64,000 nt of DNA from Carallia brachiata (GCA_021464245.1 JADCRB010000040.1:9751534-9815533); one strand, 5' to 3'. Shown: positions 49,296 to 61,946, counted from the stretch's first letter. The notes: generated from the sequence alone by a model not told the origin. Numbers and translations are program-made.

Positions 49296-49779
49296 TCTCA
49301 AAAATATTATTTTTTATTTATTTGTGGGATAATGTTAAAATTATTATTAATTAAGTTTAAGAGATATTTGTTAAAACTTTCTAAAAGTGCATTAACATTT
49401 TCTGTTCAACTTTAGTTAAGTGTACAAAAGGCCCTAAAGTCAATTCTTAATGAGAAAAATGTGAATTTACGAATAAATATTGAAATACTTATTAATTTTT
49501 GTAGTAAATAAATAATTCTCATCTCAAAATCATAACAAAATAGCAAAATGTTAAATAGCCAACAAAAATAGTATCCTCCCATGTTGTGGCTATAACAACA
49601 TTGCATGGTTGTAATTTTATCATTAATGAAATATATATAAAAAGGTGTTGAAATTGGATGATGAAAATAAAGATGCAGAACCCAATATGTAGCATAGGAG
49701 AGCATATGATAATAATCTCTATCAAACTCAAGCACATTAATTTGCAAAATAGTCAGGAGTAATTAAGATTGATTGTACT
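49296..49779. other. AT-rich spacer between two retroelements
   Basis: No coding signal is seen. Minus-strand open frames are low-complexity and aromatic-rich. Confidence 0.35.
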
Positions 49780-51863
49780 TGAAATATATTCAGAGTAATT
49801 GAGTGAGACCAAGATGGAGAAGGTTAACAAAAATATTTGAGAGGTTTTATCTACTACTCTTCTAATTTTAACCCGAATCTACTAGTTGAGAGATTAGTAG
49901 CAAATACAAAACGGCTAATTTTTCATTCAATAAGCATTAAGCCTTTAAAATATATCAATTTTCAACAAATATATCATAAAAGAATTCAACCAAGAATTGG
50001 TTCTTATTCCCACAATCATCTCCAAACTAGCTTTTCGATTAGACGTAATCACCTCCGACGAATTGTCAACTTCTCATCCTCGTTTCTTAGTTCAATATGA
50101 ATTTGTAGCTTCTCCAAAACTGCAACAAGTCTCTTGGATGGATGCTCACCTTGGCTGTCTACCATAGACCTTGTTGAACTCAAAGTCTAAGTTTTTACAA
50201 GGGCTTTGATAGTTTAGAAATGACTTTTAAGAGAAAACACTTTCTCCGTAAAAAAAACTCCTCATACATTGCACACAAACCACAAACGCAATTTTGATAC
50301 ACAAATTCGTCTTTCAATCTCGAGGTTCAAGGGAAGAAGATTAGTGTTATTGGATGCTCACAATTGCATGTACTACCTACAATCGCAAAAAAAAATGAAC
50401 AAGTAAACCGAAAACTCAAAATAAATAAATAAAGTTAAAACTAAACTAAATCTAAAAGATAATAGACAAAACAAATAATAAAACAAACAATAATAACAAA
50501 AATCACAATCAATACTCCGTTCCCCAGCAACAGCGCCAAAAACTAGATCAAAGTAAAATCTTGTAAGCGTATATGGCCGATCATAGTAATAAAATCTTAA
50601 TGAATACTTCAGGTGTCGAACCCAAGGGAATAAAAAATTAACTATGATTTATATTATTTAAACAAAATTTAATGTTTGCAACGATGAATAAACAGCAAAA
50701 CTATTAAATTAAATTAAATTAAGCAAATATACTAACGAAAGATTGGAGACAACTTAATTAAAACTGAATACAAGATAGAAGGTACCAGGGCTACTGGTTT
50801 TCACATAGAATGGGCTAAATTATATGAATTTTATGGATTAATGATTTGAAGACAACTCTAACCGTATTGAATCTATTTGTGATCTTCTCTCGAGTTTACA
50901 AAAATGTAAATTAAACCTATTAAGAAGATAGAATTTTTAATGACATCATATAAACTATACTCATATCTGACTCAAAGTTCATATATTTATCTATTTAATG
51001 CAGGATATGTGTCTCATCTGTCGATTTCAACACAAATCCTATGACTACTTTCATGATGGTCAGACACAAAAGCATAATTAAGTTCAAAATAAATAAATCA
51101 AATCAAGTTCTCAACATATATTTGCAATAAATTCAAAAGAACTACTAAGCATCCACAAAAATCAAATAACCCAACCTAAAATAGGCTACATCTGTTTCGC
51201 CCTAGTTTAAGGTTTTAGCCACTTATGCTAAAAACTAAAGAAAAACTATAATTAATGTCATAGAGTTCAAAAGAAAAAAGAAGGAAAAAAAAGGGGAATT
51301 GAAAAACTCATGTTTGACGTCTTCGCGTTCCTTTCCTCTTCGCTCTTAGCGTTCTCTTCTTTGTCTTTTGTCTAAAAGAATAACTGCCAATAGACCCCTT
51401 CAATATTTAGTAACTTGGGTATTTATATTCCTCCCAAAATAATTAAAGTGTAAGCCCTAATGTATCCAAATTCGAGTTGGAAAAGGATTTGTAAATTTCT
51501 GAATAGTTTTGACCCTGTGTCTTCTGACCCAATTCACGACCCCTTCTAGGTAAAATCTAAATTTTGTCAAAACAGAAAAGTTGTAGCTCTTTCTCTTAAC
51601 TTCAATTTGGCTTAAAAATCATCCAATTCTGACTTGTGTAGAGGAAGTTATGATTGAAAAACCAAACACTACGCAAAGCCAAAAAATCTGCCTGAGTAGT
51701 ATCAAATCCACCCAAATTACTACTATGTTGCATCTATTTGACCTTCAAAATATAAAATAACAAATAGAAGTAGAATCTGCCAATAAACACAATATTTTCA
51801 TAAATAAATATCATATTAAATATAAAATTGCACGTAATATCTATGCAAATATTATACTTATCA
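49780..51863 (-). mobile_element. Ty3/gypsy LTR with attached leader (Athila/Tat-type primer-binding site)
   Basis: The LTR lies at about 50562-51863 (minus-strand start TGATAAGT, end ...CTTACA). Next to it on the minus strand is TTTTTGGCGCTGTTGCTGGGGA (split here as positions 50520-50541). This is a near match to the TGGCGCCGTTGCCGGGGA primer-binding site of plant non-chromoviral gypsy elements. The leader continues to about 49780 without a recognisable gag, so the element is truncated. The right LTR edge abuts the first unit of the tandem array. Confidence 0.6.
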
Positions 51864-51866
51864 TTT

Positions 51867-53846
51867 GACAAGATAGAAAAAGCAGTTTCAATGGGGGCAT
51901 TATGTAGCAAGGTGAAAAGGACGCAGTTGGCAGTTTGCTTTTGGAATTTTTTTCAGTTCTCAAATTTTTTAATACATTTGTTTTTTGTTAGTTGACATGC
52001 GTAAATATGTTTCCCACGCCATCATCTACAAGAGACGTTGTTTCTTGCTTTAGGGTAAATAACGTGAAAAAAAAGGATGTAATGGTAAGAGTTTAACCGA
52101 CTAAAAAAAGTTGAAATATTTAAGTGTATGTGAGCAAAAATATTAAGGCAATATTCTAGCCTAAAAAAATGAAAAAAAAAACAAAACACAAAAAAGTTGA
52201 AGCACACGACTTCAAGTCTCAAGTTGATCAAAAATAAAAAAAAGAAGAAAGTTCAAAAAACAAGACCTACTTTTATTCATGAAAACTGGCACAACATTGA
52301 GGTAGATTCCTCAACTCAACTCTCGCCACGTCTCCAAATTAATGTGACAGTCGCGTAAAAATATTTTTCCTTAATTTCTCCTATGTTTATTAAGGTTTTA
52401 TTACATGACATGAAGAATCTATCTTATTTTAATTTTATTGTGTTACTGGCCAATAAAAAATAACATTTTGGGCAAAAAAATTTTAACATACAAACTTTTT
52501 TTTATTAACTAAGATCGACTGTGTAGAAAATAACACCGATTCTTCAAATCATATACCTTTATTCATTTGTTGATTACAATTTACGAGTTAAAAAAATACA
52601 TAGATACCCTATGGATTGGTGCAAACGTGTGCATGATAAGAGCTTGGCAATAGCCTTGATATTCATTTTCTTTTTTATACATGTGGTCGAAATCTCATGA
52701 CGTTGTGTATTTTCGGCCTTTTACCTCTGGCGAGGGTAACAAATGAGCAAGTGTTCGCCATTGATAGAAGGATCTTTGCAAGTGCGAGCATACATAAAGC
52801 ACTTGACATTTAATCAAGTTGAAGTTGGAGGCAATTGAAAAATGAGAACTGGCAAGCGGTTCGTTTCGGTTCGGACTTTTAATTAGGGATTGACGTAGAA
52901 CGGTCAACCCATTATTTTTTACTTGTACTTTTTTCTCTTCCTTATATGATTCTCTTTGCTAATTCTCTCTCTTTGTCTTTCTTCCCCTCTCTATCTCCCT
53001 CTTGTTCTTCTTTTTAATTATCTTTTTTGTATATCATATGTATCTCTACTATTTGTTATCGAAAAAAATTTAATGACAGCATAGGGAGAACAATACGGTA
53101 AACTTATGGTAATAAGGTCTAATATAGTAAAAGTCAATTGAATTAGAAAAAAAAAAATCATTTCTCTATCTTTATCTGGTCTTTTTGACTCTATTTACTC
53201 TACCTCTCTCCTTTTATTTTATCTTTCTCTCCACGTGACTTCGCTAATTGTTTTGTCTTATCTCCCAATTTTAGTTTCAAATTTTCTCCGTGGTGTACAT
53301 TTGTTCTTTTATCGAAGACACCTAAAGAAAAAGCTGAATTACCCAGCCTTCAAAGGAGAAAATTTGAAATTAAACAAACTTTGTCTTAACGTCATCTGAC
53401 AACTTCATGTTACCATGAAAAAGCGATAAAAAGTGATTTTTCTATTAATGGATTTTTTTTCTTTATTATCATTTTCTGAGGTTTATTATAAATCAAAGTA
53501 ATATGACATATTTCAGGCAAATAAGAGATAGTTTTGATAGAGAGAGTGATATTGTTCTTGGCTTAAGGTATCACTTCTCATAATATAAAAGAGTAAGAAA
53601 AATTTTGATGATCATGGTGCAAATTCAAAGTTTTTAATAATGCAAGTTGTTCATTCAAAGACCAATGTGGACAAAGAAAGAGAAAGAAACATTTGTTTCT
53701 GATCTTATTTAAGCGATCTAAAACAAAAGGAATTAATGATGCGTTATAGAAATATTAATGTAACATTTATCTCATCCCCTCCTATAAAAACACTATTCGA
53801 TTACCATTCAAATTCATTCCAAACAAATAACAAAAAAATATAACAC
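51867..53846 (+). pseudogene. Gene-less array unit 1
   Basis: It aligns with units 2 and 3 up to the promoter and leader (cctataaaaacactattcg at about 53780, then aacaaataac...tataac at 53844). It then jumps directly to the sequence that follows the gene in other units (ctttgaattattttgg at 53847), so about 500 bp with the whole coding region is absent. An aaaatataa motif on both sides of the missing segment in units 2 and 3 could have mediated a deletion. Confidence 0.8.
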
Positions 53847-56220
53847 CTTTGAATTATTTTGGATTCACAAATATCAAATGGTATAAAAGAAGGGGAAAAA
53901 AATATTTTATAATATTTTTGAAATTCAAACTAAAAAAAAAATAGTATTCATCGTAGAATAATAACAAAGTCAAAATATTAGGCAATAAAAAGCAACGACC
54001 AAAATCATTCATTATAAATAAACATGCTTGTAACCTTTTATCTTGGATTTTCTCTTCAAATTCTATTTTTGAAATTCCAACTAAAAAAACTACGAAGAAA
54101 AGTCGGAGTGCTAATTATCATGAGATATGAATTGTACGATTCTTTGTACTCCTAGAATAATCTTGATGAGCCTAAACACCGAAGAACCCAATTTGGAGCC
54201 ATCTCCGGCAAGATTGAAAAAGCAATTTCAACGAGGTCATTATGTAGCAAGGTGAAAAGGACGCAGCTACCAGTTTGCTTTTAGAATTTTTTTTTGGTTC
54301 TCAAATTTTTTAATACATATGTTTTTTGGTAGCTGACATGCGTAAATATGTCTTCTACGCCATCATCCACACGAGGTGCTGTTTCTTGCATTAGTAAAAA
54401 AATGTGAAAAAAAAAAAGATGTCATGGGAAGAGTTTAATTGACTCAAAAAAGCCAAATGTTTAAGTGTGTGTGAGCAAAAATATTAAGGAAATATTTTGG
54501 CCTAAAAAGCTGAAAAAAAAAAACAAAAGAGTTGAGGCATAAGGCTTCAAGTGTCAAGTGGATCAAAAATTAAAAAGAAGAAAGTTCAAAGAACAAGACC
54601 TACGTTACTCATGACAAACAGACACAGCACTGAGGAAGATTCTTCAACTCAACTCTCGCCACTTCCTCAAATTAATGTGACAGTCACGTGAAAATATTTT
54701 TCCTTAATTTCTCGTATGTTTGTTAAGGGTTTCATTGCATGACATGAAGAATCAGTCATATTTTATTTTTTACCGTGTTGTTGGCCAATAGAAAATAACA
54801 TTTTGTGCAAAAAGAAACTGAAATATAATTTTTTTTATTAACTAAGATCGACTGTGCAGAAAATAGCTCTGATTCTTCAGATCATATACCTTTATTCATT
54901 TGTTGATTACAATTTATGAGTTAAAAAAAAATAGATACCCTATAGATTGGTGCAGACGTGTGCGTGATGAGAGTTTGGCAATAGCCTTGATATTTATTTT
55001 CTTTTTTAAACATATAGTCGTAATCTCATGACGTTGCATTGTCGGCCCTTTACCTCTGGCGAGGGACACAAATAAGAAAGTGCTCGCCATTGAAGGAAGG
55101 ATCTCTGTGAGTGCGAGCATACACAAGGCACTGGCCATTTAATCAATTTAAAGTTGGAGGCAATTGAAAAGTGAGAACTGACGTGCAGTTCGTTTCGGTT
55201 TGGGCTTTTAATTAGGGATTGACGTAGAACGGTCAACCGATTATTTTTTACTTGTACTTTTTTCTTTACCTTATATGATCTCTTTATTATTCTCTTTATT
55301 AATTCTCTCTCTTTCTCTTTCTCCCCCTCTCTATCTCCTCTTGTTCTTCTTTTTTAGTTAGCTTTTTTGTATATCATATGTATCTCTACTATTTTTTACT
55401 GAAAAAAATTTAACGACAGCAGAGGGAGAACTATACGGTAAACTTATGCTAATGCAGTCTAATATAGTAAAAAAATCAATTGAATTAAAAAAAAATCATT
55501 TCTCTATCTTTACTTGGTCTTTTTGACTCTATTTACTCTACCTCTCTCTTTTTATTTTGTCTTTCTCTCCACATGAATTTGCTAACTATTTTGTCTTTAT
55601 CTCCCTATTTTAGTTTCAAATTTTCTCCGTGGTGTACATTTGTTCTTTTGTCGAGGACGTCCTAAAGAAAAAGCTGAATTACCCAGTCTTCAAAGGAGGT
55701 GTAAGCATAAAATTTGGAATCTAAGTTGATTCACTTTGAAAAACTAATTGCAGTCCCTACTTCTGCTTTAATTTGAAGAGCATCTAATGATTAGATTTAT
55801 TTTGCAATTAAACAAATTTTGTCTAAGTGTCATCAGAAAACTTCATGTTACCATAAAAAAAAACGATAAAAAGTGATTTTTCTCTAAATGGATATTGTTT
55901 TCTTTATTATCATTTTATGAGGTTTATTGTAAATCAAAGCACTATGACATATTTTAAGCAAATAAGAGATAGTTTTGATAGAAAGAGTAATATTGTTCTT
56001 GGCCTAAGGTATCACTTCTCACAATATAAAAGAGTGAGAAAAAATTTGGTCATGTTGCAAATTCAAAATTTTTAATGATGCAAATTGTTCATTTAAAGAC
56101 AAAAGTGGACAAAGAAAGAGAAAGAGAAACATTTGTATTTGATTTTACTTAAACGATCTAAAACGGAAAGGAATTAAAATGCGTTATAAAAATATTAAGG
56201 TAACATTCATCTCATCCCCT

Positions 56221-56309
56221 CCTATAAAAACACTATTCGATTACCATTCAAATTCATTCCAAACAAATAACAAAAAAAAATATAACCTATATATTTGGAA
56301 TCAAGTAAG
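56221..56309 (+). promoter_or_regulatory. TATA box and leader of prolamin-like gene copy 1
   Basis: ctataaaaacac at 56221-56232 is a good TATA box 78-89 bp before the ATG. The leader is A-rich. The same sequence precedes copy 2 (59158-59169) and survives without a gene in unit 1 (about 53780-53791). Confidence 0.65.
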
Positions 56310-56702
56310 ATGGCAGGTGTCAACCACTCCATCATCATGGCTATATTCTTAGTTAATGGAATATTGCTGATGACACCTAAAACTACCACTGCAATTTTCT
56401 CTAAAACACCCACACCTTTGCAAGCAGCAAGTCCTGGAGATTCTATATCCTGGGATCAATGTACAGCAAAGTATAGTAAGGAATGTTCAGACGAGTATTT
56501 CTCAATGATATTTCTTAATGGAGCAACGTCTGATCAATGCTGTTCGGAGCTTGCCGGGTGGGACCCAGCTTGCTACGATGAATTTGTAAGTTATATCAAA
56601 TATAAAAAACAATATAGGCAGCGTTTGTCAGAATATTTGACAAAGACTGAACAATTATATAAGCGGTGTGCTGTGAAAGCTAACTCTCCTGTCACTGCTT
56701 AA
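56310..56702 (+). CDS. Secreted prolamin-like (ECA1/EC1-type) cysteine-rich protein, copy 1
   Basis: This is an intronless 130-aa protein. Residues 1-28 are a signal peptide (MAGVNHSIIMAIFLVNGILL...TTTA). The mature part has six cysteines, Cys51, 59, 77, 78, 88 and 120, in the C-C-CC-C-C order of the plant prolamin-like domain. SDEYFSMIFLNGATSDQCC and GWDPACYDEF parallel the 'FFLNG....GCC..I....CW' core of that family. Many members are secreted from egg cell, synergids or pollen, and EC1 proteins activate sperm during fertilisation. The exact role here is inferred from family only. The ATG at 56310 is chosen because it starts the signal peptide. In-frame codons before it have no ATG. Codon use and an intact frame suggest a working gene. 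Confidence 0.88.
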   Translation: MAGVNHSIIMAIFLVNGILLMTPKTTTAIFSKTPTPLQAASPGDSISWDQCTAKYSKECSDEYFSMIFLNGATSDQCCSELAGWDPACYDEFVSYIKYKKQYRQRLSEYLTKTEQLYKRCAVKANSPVTA

Positions 56703-59157
56703 AAAGAAAATACATCATATGTGCGGTACAATAATGTATATGTGGAATGCCAACAAGAGCTTTTCATGGCCGAAAAATATAATAGAAAATGTTCTTTGAA
56801 TTATTTTGGATTCACAAATATCAAATGGTATAAAAGAAGGGGAAAAAAACTATTTTATAATATTTTTGAAATTCAAACTAAAAAAAAATAGTATTCATCG
56901 TAGAATAATAACAAAGTCAAAATATTAGGCAATAAAAAGCAACGACCAAAATCATTCATTATAAATAAACATGCTTGTAACCTTTTATCTTGGATTTTCT
57001 CTTCAAATTCTATTTTTGAAATTCCAACTAAAAAAACTACGAAGAAAAGTCGGAGGGCTAATTATCATGAGATATGAATTGTACGATTCTTTGTACTCCT
57101 AGAATAATCTTGATGAGCCTAAACACCGAAGAACCCAATTTGGAGCCCTCTCCGGCAAGATTGAAAAAGCAATTTCAACGAGGTCATTATGTAGCAAGGT
57201 GAAAAGGACGCAGCTACCAGTTTGCTTTTAGAATTTTTTTTTGGTTCTCAAATTTTTTAATACATATGTTTTTTGGTAGCTGACATGCGTAAATATGTCT
57301 TCTACGCCATCATCCACATGAGGTGCTGTTTCTTGCATTAGTAAAAATAATGTGAAAAAAAAAAGATGTCATGATAAGAGTTTAATTGACTCAAAAAAGC
57401 CGAAATGTTTAAGTGTGTGTGAGCAAAAATATTAAGGAAATATTTTGGCCTAAAAAGCTGAAAAAAAAAAAAAAACAAAAGAGTTGAGGCATAAGGCTTC
57501 AAGTGTCAAGTGGATCAAAAATTAAAAAGAAGAAAGTTCAAAGAACAAGACCTACTGTTACTCATGACAAACAGACACAGCACTGAGGAAGATTCTTCAA
57601 CTCAACTCTCGCCACTTCCCCAAATTAATGTGACAGTCACGTGAAAATATTTTTCCTTAATTTCTCGTATGTTTGTTAAGGGTTTCATTGCATGACATGA
57701 AGAATCAGTCATATTTTATTTTTTACCGTGTTGTTGGCCAATAGAAAATAACATTTTGTGCAAAAAGAAACTGAAATATAATTTTTTTTATTAACTAAGA
57801 TCGACTGTGCAGAAAATAGCACTGATTCTTCAGATCATATACCTTTATTCATTTGTTGATTACAATTTACGAGTTAAAAAAATAGATACCCTATAGATTG
57901 GTGCAACGTGTGCGTGATAGAGTTGGCAATAGCCTTGATATTTATTTTCTTTTTTATACATATAGTCGTAATCTCATGACGTTGTGCATTGTCGGCCCTT
58001 TACCTCTGGCGAGGGACACAAATAAGAAAGTGCTCGCCATTGAAGGAAGGATCTCTGTGAGTGCGAGCATACACAAGGCACTGGCCATTTAATCAATTTA
58101 AAGTTGGAGGCAATTGAAAAGTGAGAACTGACGTGCAGCTCGTTTCGGTTTGGGCTTTTAATTAAGGATTAACGTAAAACGGTCAACCGATTATTTTTTA
58201 CTTGTACTTTTTTCTTTACCTTATATGAATCTCTTTATTAATTCTCTCTCTTTCTCTTTCTCCCCCTCTCTATCTCCCTCTTGTTCTTCTTTTTTAATTA
58301 TCTTTTTTGTATATCATATGTATCTCTACTATTTTTTACTGAAAAAAATTTAACGACAGCAGAGGGAGAACTATACGGTAAACTTATGCTAATGCAGTCT
58401 AATATAGTAAAAAAATCAATTGAATTAAAAAAAAATCATTTCTCTATCTTTACTTGGTCTTTTTGACTCTATTTACTCTACCTCTCTCTTTTTATTTTGT
58501 CTTTCTCTCCACATGAATTTGCTAACTATTTTGTCTTTATCTCCCTATTTTAGTTTCAAATTTTCTCCGTGGTGTACATTTGTTCTTTTGTCGAGGACGT
58601 CCTAAAGAAAAAGCTGAATTACCCAGTCTTCAAAGGAGGTGTAAGCATAAAATTTGGAATCTAAGTTGATTCACTTTGAAAAACTAATTGCAGTCCCTAC
58701 TTCTGCTTTAATTTGAAGAGCATCTAATGATTAGATTTATTTTGCAATTAAACAAATTTTGTCTAAGTGTCATCAGAAAACTTCATGTTACCATAAAAAA
58801 AAACGATAAAAAGTGATTTCTCTAAATGGATATTGTTTTCTTTATTATCATTTTATGAGGTTTATTGTAAATCAAAGCACTATGACATATTTTAAGCAAA
58901 TAAGAGATAGTTTTGACAGAAAGAGTAATATTGTTCTTGGCCTAAGGTATCACTTCTCACAATATAAAAGAGTGAGAAAAAATTTGGTCATGTTGCAAAT
59001 TCAAAATTTTTAATGATGCAAATTGTTCATTTAAAGACAAAAGTGGACAAAGAAAGAGAAAGAGAAACATTTGTATTTGATCTTACTTAAACGATCTAAA
59101 ACGGAAAGGAATTAAAATGCGTTATAAAAATATTAAGGTAACATTCATCTCATCCCC

Positions 59158-59246
59158 TCCTATAAAAACACTATTCGATTACCATTCAAATTCATTCCAA
59201 ACAAATAACAAAAAAAATATAACCTATATATTTGGAATCAAGTAAG
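59158..59246 (+). promoter_or_regulatory. TATA box and leader of prolamin-like gene copy 2
   Basis: ctataaaaacac lies at 59158-59169, the same spacing as copy 1. The leader is identical apart from the length of an A-run. Confidence 0.65.
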
Positions 59247-59639
59247 ATGGCAGGTGTCAACCACTCCATCATCATGGCTATATTCTTAGTTAATGGAATA
59301 TTGCTGATGACACCTAAAACTACCACTGCAATTTTCTCTAAAACACCCACACCTTTGCAAGCAGCAAGTCCTGGAGATTCTATATCCTGGGATCAATGTA
59401 CAGCAAAGTATAGTAAGGAATGTTCAGACGAGTATTTCTCAATGATATTTCTTAATGGAGCAACGTCTGATCAATGCTGTTCGGAGCTTGTCGGGTGGGA
59501 CCCAGCTTGCTACGATGAATTTGTAAGTTATATCAAATATAAAAAACAATATAGGCAGCGTTTGTCAGAATATTTGACAAAGACTGAACAATTATATAAG
59601 CGGTGTGCTGTGAAAGCTAACTCTCCTGTCACTGCTTAA
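59247..59639 (+). CDS. Secreted prolamin-like (ECA1/EC1-type) cysteine-rich protein, copy 2
   Basis: It has the same 130-aa product as the copy at 56310, with a single amino-acid difference, Ala82 to Val (GCC to GTC at 59490-59492), just after the CC pair. Signal peptide, six cysteines and stop are unchanged. The near-identity includes flanks of about 2.4 kb, so the copies arose by very recent duplication or are being homogenised. The substituted residue lies between Cys78 and Cys88 and is not a structural cysteine, so function is probably retained. Confidence 0.88.
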   Translation: MAGVNHSIIMAIFLVNGILLMTPKTTTAIFSKTPTPLQAASPGDSISWDQCTAKYSKECSDEYFSMIFLNGATSDQCCSELVGWDPACYDEFVSYIKYKKQYRQRLSEYLTKTEQLYKRCAVKANSPVTA

Positions 59640-59730
59640 AAAGAAAATACATCATATGTGCGGTACAATAATGTATATGTGGAATGCCAACAAGAGCTTT
59701 TCATGGCCGAAAAATATAATAGAAAATGTT

Positions 59731-61344
59731 CTTTGAATTATTTTGGATTCACAAATATCAAATGGTATAAAAGAAGGGGAAAAAAACTATTTTATAATAT
59801 TTTTGAAATTCAAACTAAAAAAAAATAGTATTCATCGTAGAATAATAACAAAGTCAAAATATTAGGCAATAAAAAGCAACGACCAAAATCATTCATTATA
59901 AATAAACATGCTTGTAACCTTTTATCTTGGATTTTCTCTTCAAATTCTATTTTTGAAATTCCAACTAAAAAAACTACGAAGAAAAGTCGGAGTGCTAATT
60001 ATCATGAGATATGAATTGTACGATTCTTTGTACTCCTAGAATAATCTTGATGAGCCTAAACACCGAAGAACCCAATTTGGAGCCCTCTCCGGCAAGATTG
60101 AAAAAGCAATTTCAACGAGGTCATTATGTAGCAAGGTGAAAAGGACGCAGCTACCAGTTTGCTTTTAGAATTTTTTTTTGGTTCTCAAATTTTTTAATAC
60201 ATATGTTTTTTGGTAGCTGACATGCGTAAATATGTCTTCTACGCCATCATCCACACGAGGTGCTGTTTCTTGCATTAGTAAAAATAATGTGAAAAAAAAA
60301 AAGATGTCATGGGAAGAGTTTAATTGACTCAAAAAAGCCGAAATGTTTAAGTGTGTGTGAGCAAAAATATTAAGGAAATATTTTGGCCTAAAAAGCTGAA
60401 AAAAAAAAAAAACAAAAGAGTTGAGGCATAAGGCTTCAAGTGTCAAGTGGATCAAAAATTAAAAAGAAGAAAGTTCAAAGAACAAGACCTACTGTTACTC
60501 ATGACAAACAGACACAGCACTGAGGAAGATTCTTCAACTCAACTCTCGCCACTTCCCCAAATTAATGTGACAGTCGCGTGAAAATATTTTTCCTTAATTT
60601 CTCGTATGTTTGTTAAGGGTTTCATTGCATGACATGAAGAATCAGTCATATTTTATTTTTTACCGTGTTGTTGGCCAATAGAAAATAACATTTTGTGCAA
60701 AAAGAAACTGGAATATAATTTTTTTTATTAACTAATATCGATTGTGCAGAAAATATCACTGATTCTTCAGATCATATACCTTTTTTCATTTGTTGATTAC
60801 AATTTACGAGTTAAAAAAAATAGACACCCTATAGATTGGTGCAAACGTGGGCATGATAAGAGCTTGGCAATAGCCTTGATATTTATTTTCTTTTTTATAC
60901 ATGTAGTCGTAATCTCATGACGTTGTGTGTTTTCGGCCCTTTACATCTGGCGAGGGACACAAATGAGAAAGTGCTCGCCATTGATGGAAGGATCTCTGTG
61001 AGTGCGAGCATACACAAGGCACTGGCCATTTAATCAATTTAAAGTTGGACGCAATTGAAAAGTGAGAACTGACGTGCAGCTCGTTTCGGTTTGGGCTTTT
61101 AATTAAGGATTAACGTAAAACGGTCAACCCATTATTTTTTACTTGTACTTTTTTCTTTACCTTATGTGATTCTCTTTATTAATTCTCTCTCCTTCTCTAC
61201 CACCCTCTTGTTCTTCTTTTTTAATTATGTTTTTTTGTATATCATATGTATCTCTACTATTTTTTACCGAAAAAAATTTAACGACAGCAGAGGGAGAACT
61301 ATACGGTAAACTTACGCTAATGTAGTCTAATATAGTAAAAAAAT
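59731..61344 (+). repeat. Truncated array unit 4
   Basis: It follows unit 3 and matches it up to ctaatatagtaaaaaaat (61344). There the homology ends and unrelated sequence begins, so the promoter and gene part of this unit is missing. Confidence 0.85.
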
Positions 61345-61374
61345 GAAAGCTCATTTCTAAACTCAGATCAGGAT

Positions 61375-61636
61375 ATTTCCCTTTTAATTGATGCTTTATT
61401 AACATTTTTGTTACCCTTTTTCAAACATAACATCATATTTCCCTTCTAATTGATGCTTTAATTGCCTTGTTGCTTACCCTATTCTGAATCTGACCTCTCA
61501 ATGTGCATCCAGAAGTACTACTTTCAGCTATCGAACTGCCTTAATGATGGCAGCAAATTGCAAATTGAACCCCTCAATGTGCCTCCGGAAGTAAATAGTT
61601 TCAACTGCCAAACAGCCTTGATGATGGCAGCAAGGA
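61375..61636 (+). repeat. Two adjacent pairs of diverged short direct repeats
   Basis: Pair one has tttcccttYtaattgatgct at about 61375 and 61438, period about 63 bp. Pair two has ctcaatgtgc.tcc.gaagta...actgcc...gccttRatgatggcagcaa at about 61496-61556 and 61570-61634, period about 75 bp. Confidence 0.7.
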
Positions 61637-61946
61637 TTTTTCCCTAAGTCGTGATGCTAGCATCCCGCATATGTTTTTGTTTTCTAACTCTTTCATCGCG
61701 CACTTCCCGAATTTTTTGCAGATGTTCTGATTTTTCGAGGGATTTTTCCCACCTTTTTCCGCTGACATTTTTCAGTCTCTCCCTCTTACTCTTTTGCTCC
61801 TATTTTTTTATTCTCCCGTGTGTGCTAGCCTTTTTTTTTTTGACTTGCCACATCAGATTAGTACTTTTATGACCCACCAGTTTGCCCATAAAGATTTTCC
61901 GAAATAAAACAAAATCAGGATTTTTATTTTAACTCCATTTTTTAAA
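61637..61946. other. T-rich spacer
   Basis: An open plus-strand frame (61651-61872) is Phe/Leu/Ser-rich low complexity. No gene is called. Confidence 0.35.

Larger units (their letters stand above)
51867..61344 (+). repeat. Tandem array, about 2.94-kb period, of a prolamin-like gene unit
   Basis: The marker gtagcaaggtgaaaaggacg occurs at 51903, 54243, 57191 and 60128. Unit starts (ctttgaattattttgg) lie at 53847, 56794 and 59731, giving periods of 2947 and 2937 bp. Unit 1 (51867-53846) is shorter and more diverged. Units 2 and 3 are almost identical over their whole length and each carry one gene. Unit 4 (59731-61344) is cut off. A 110-bp block (55697-55806, 58637-58746) is present in units 2 and 3 and absent from unit 1. 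Confidence 0.95.

Noticed and set aside
54914..55236. Minus-strand frames within the array units (for example one starting MASALCMLALTEILPS)
   Set aside because: The frames differ and break between units that are otherwise nearly identical, so coding constraint is not supported.
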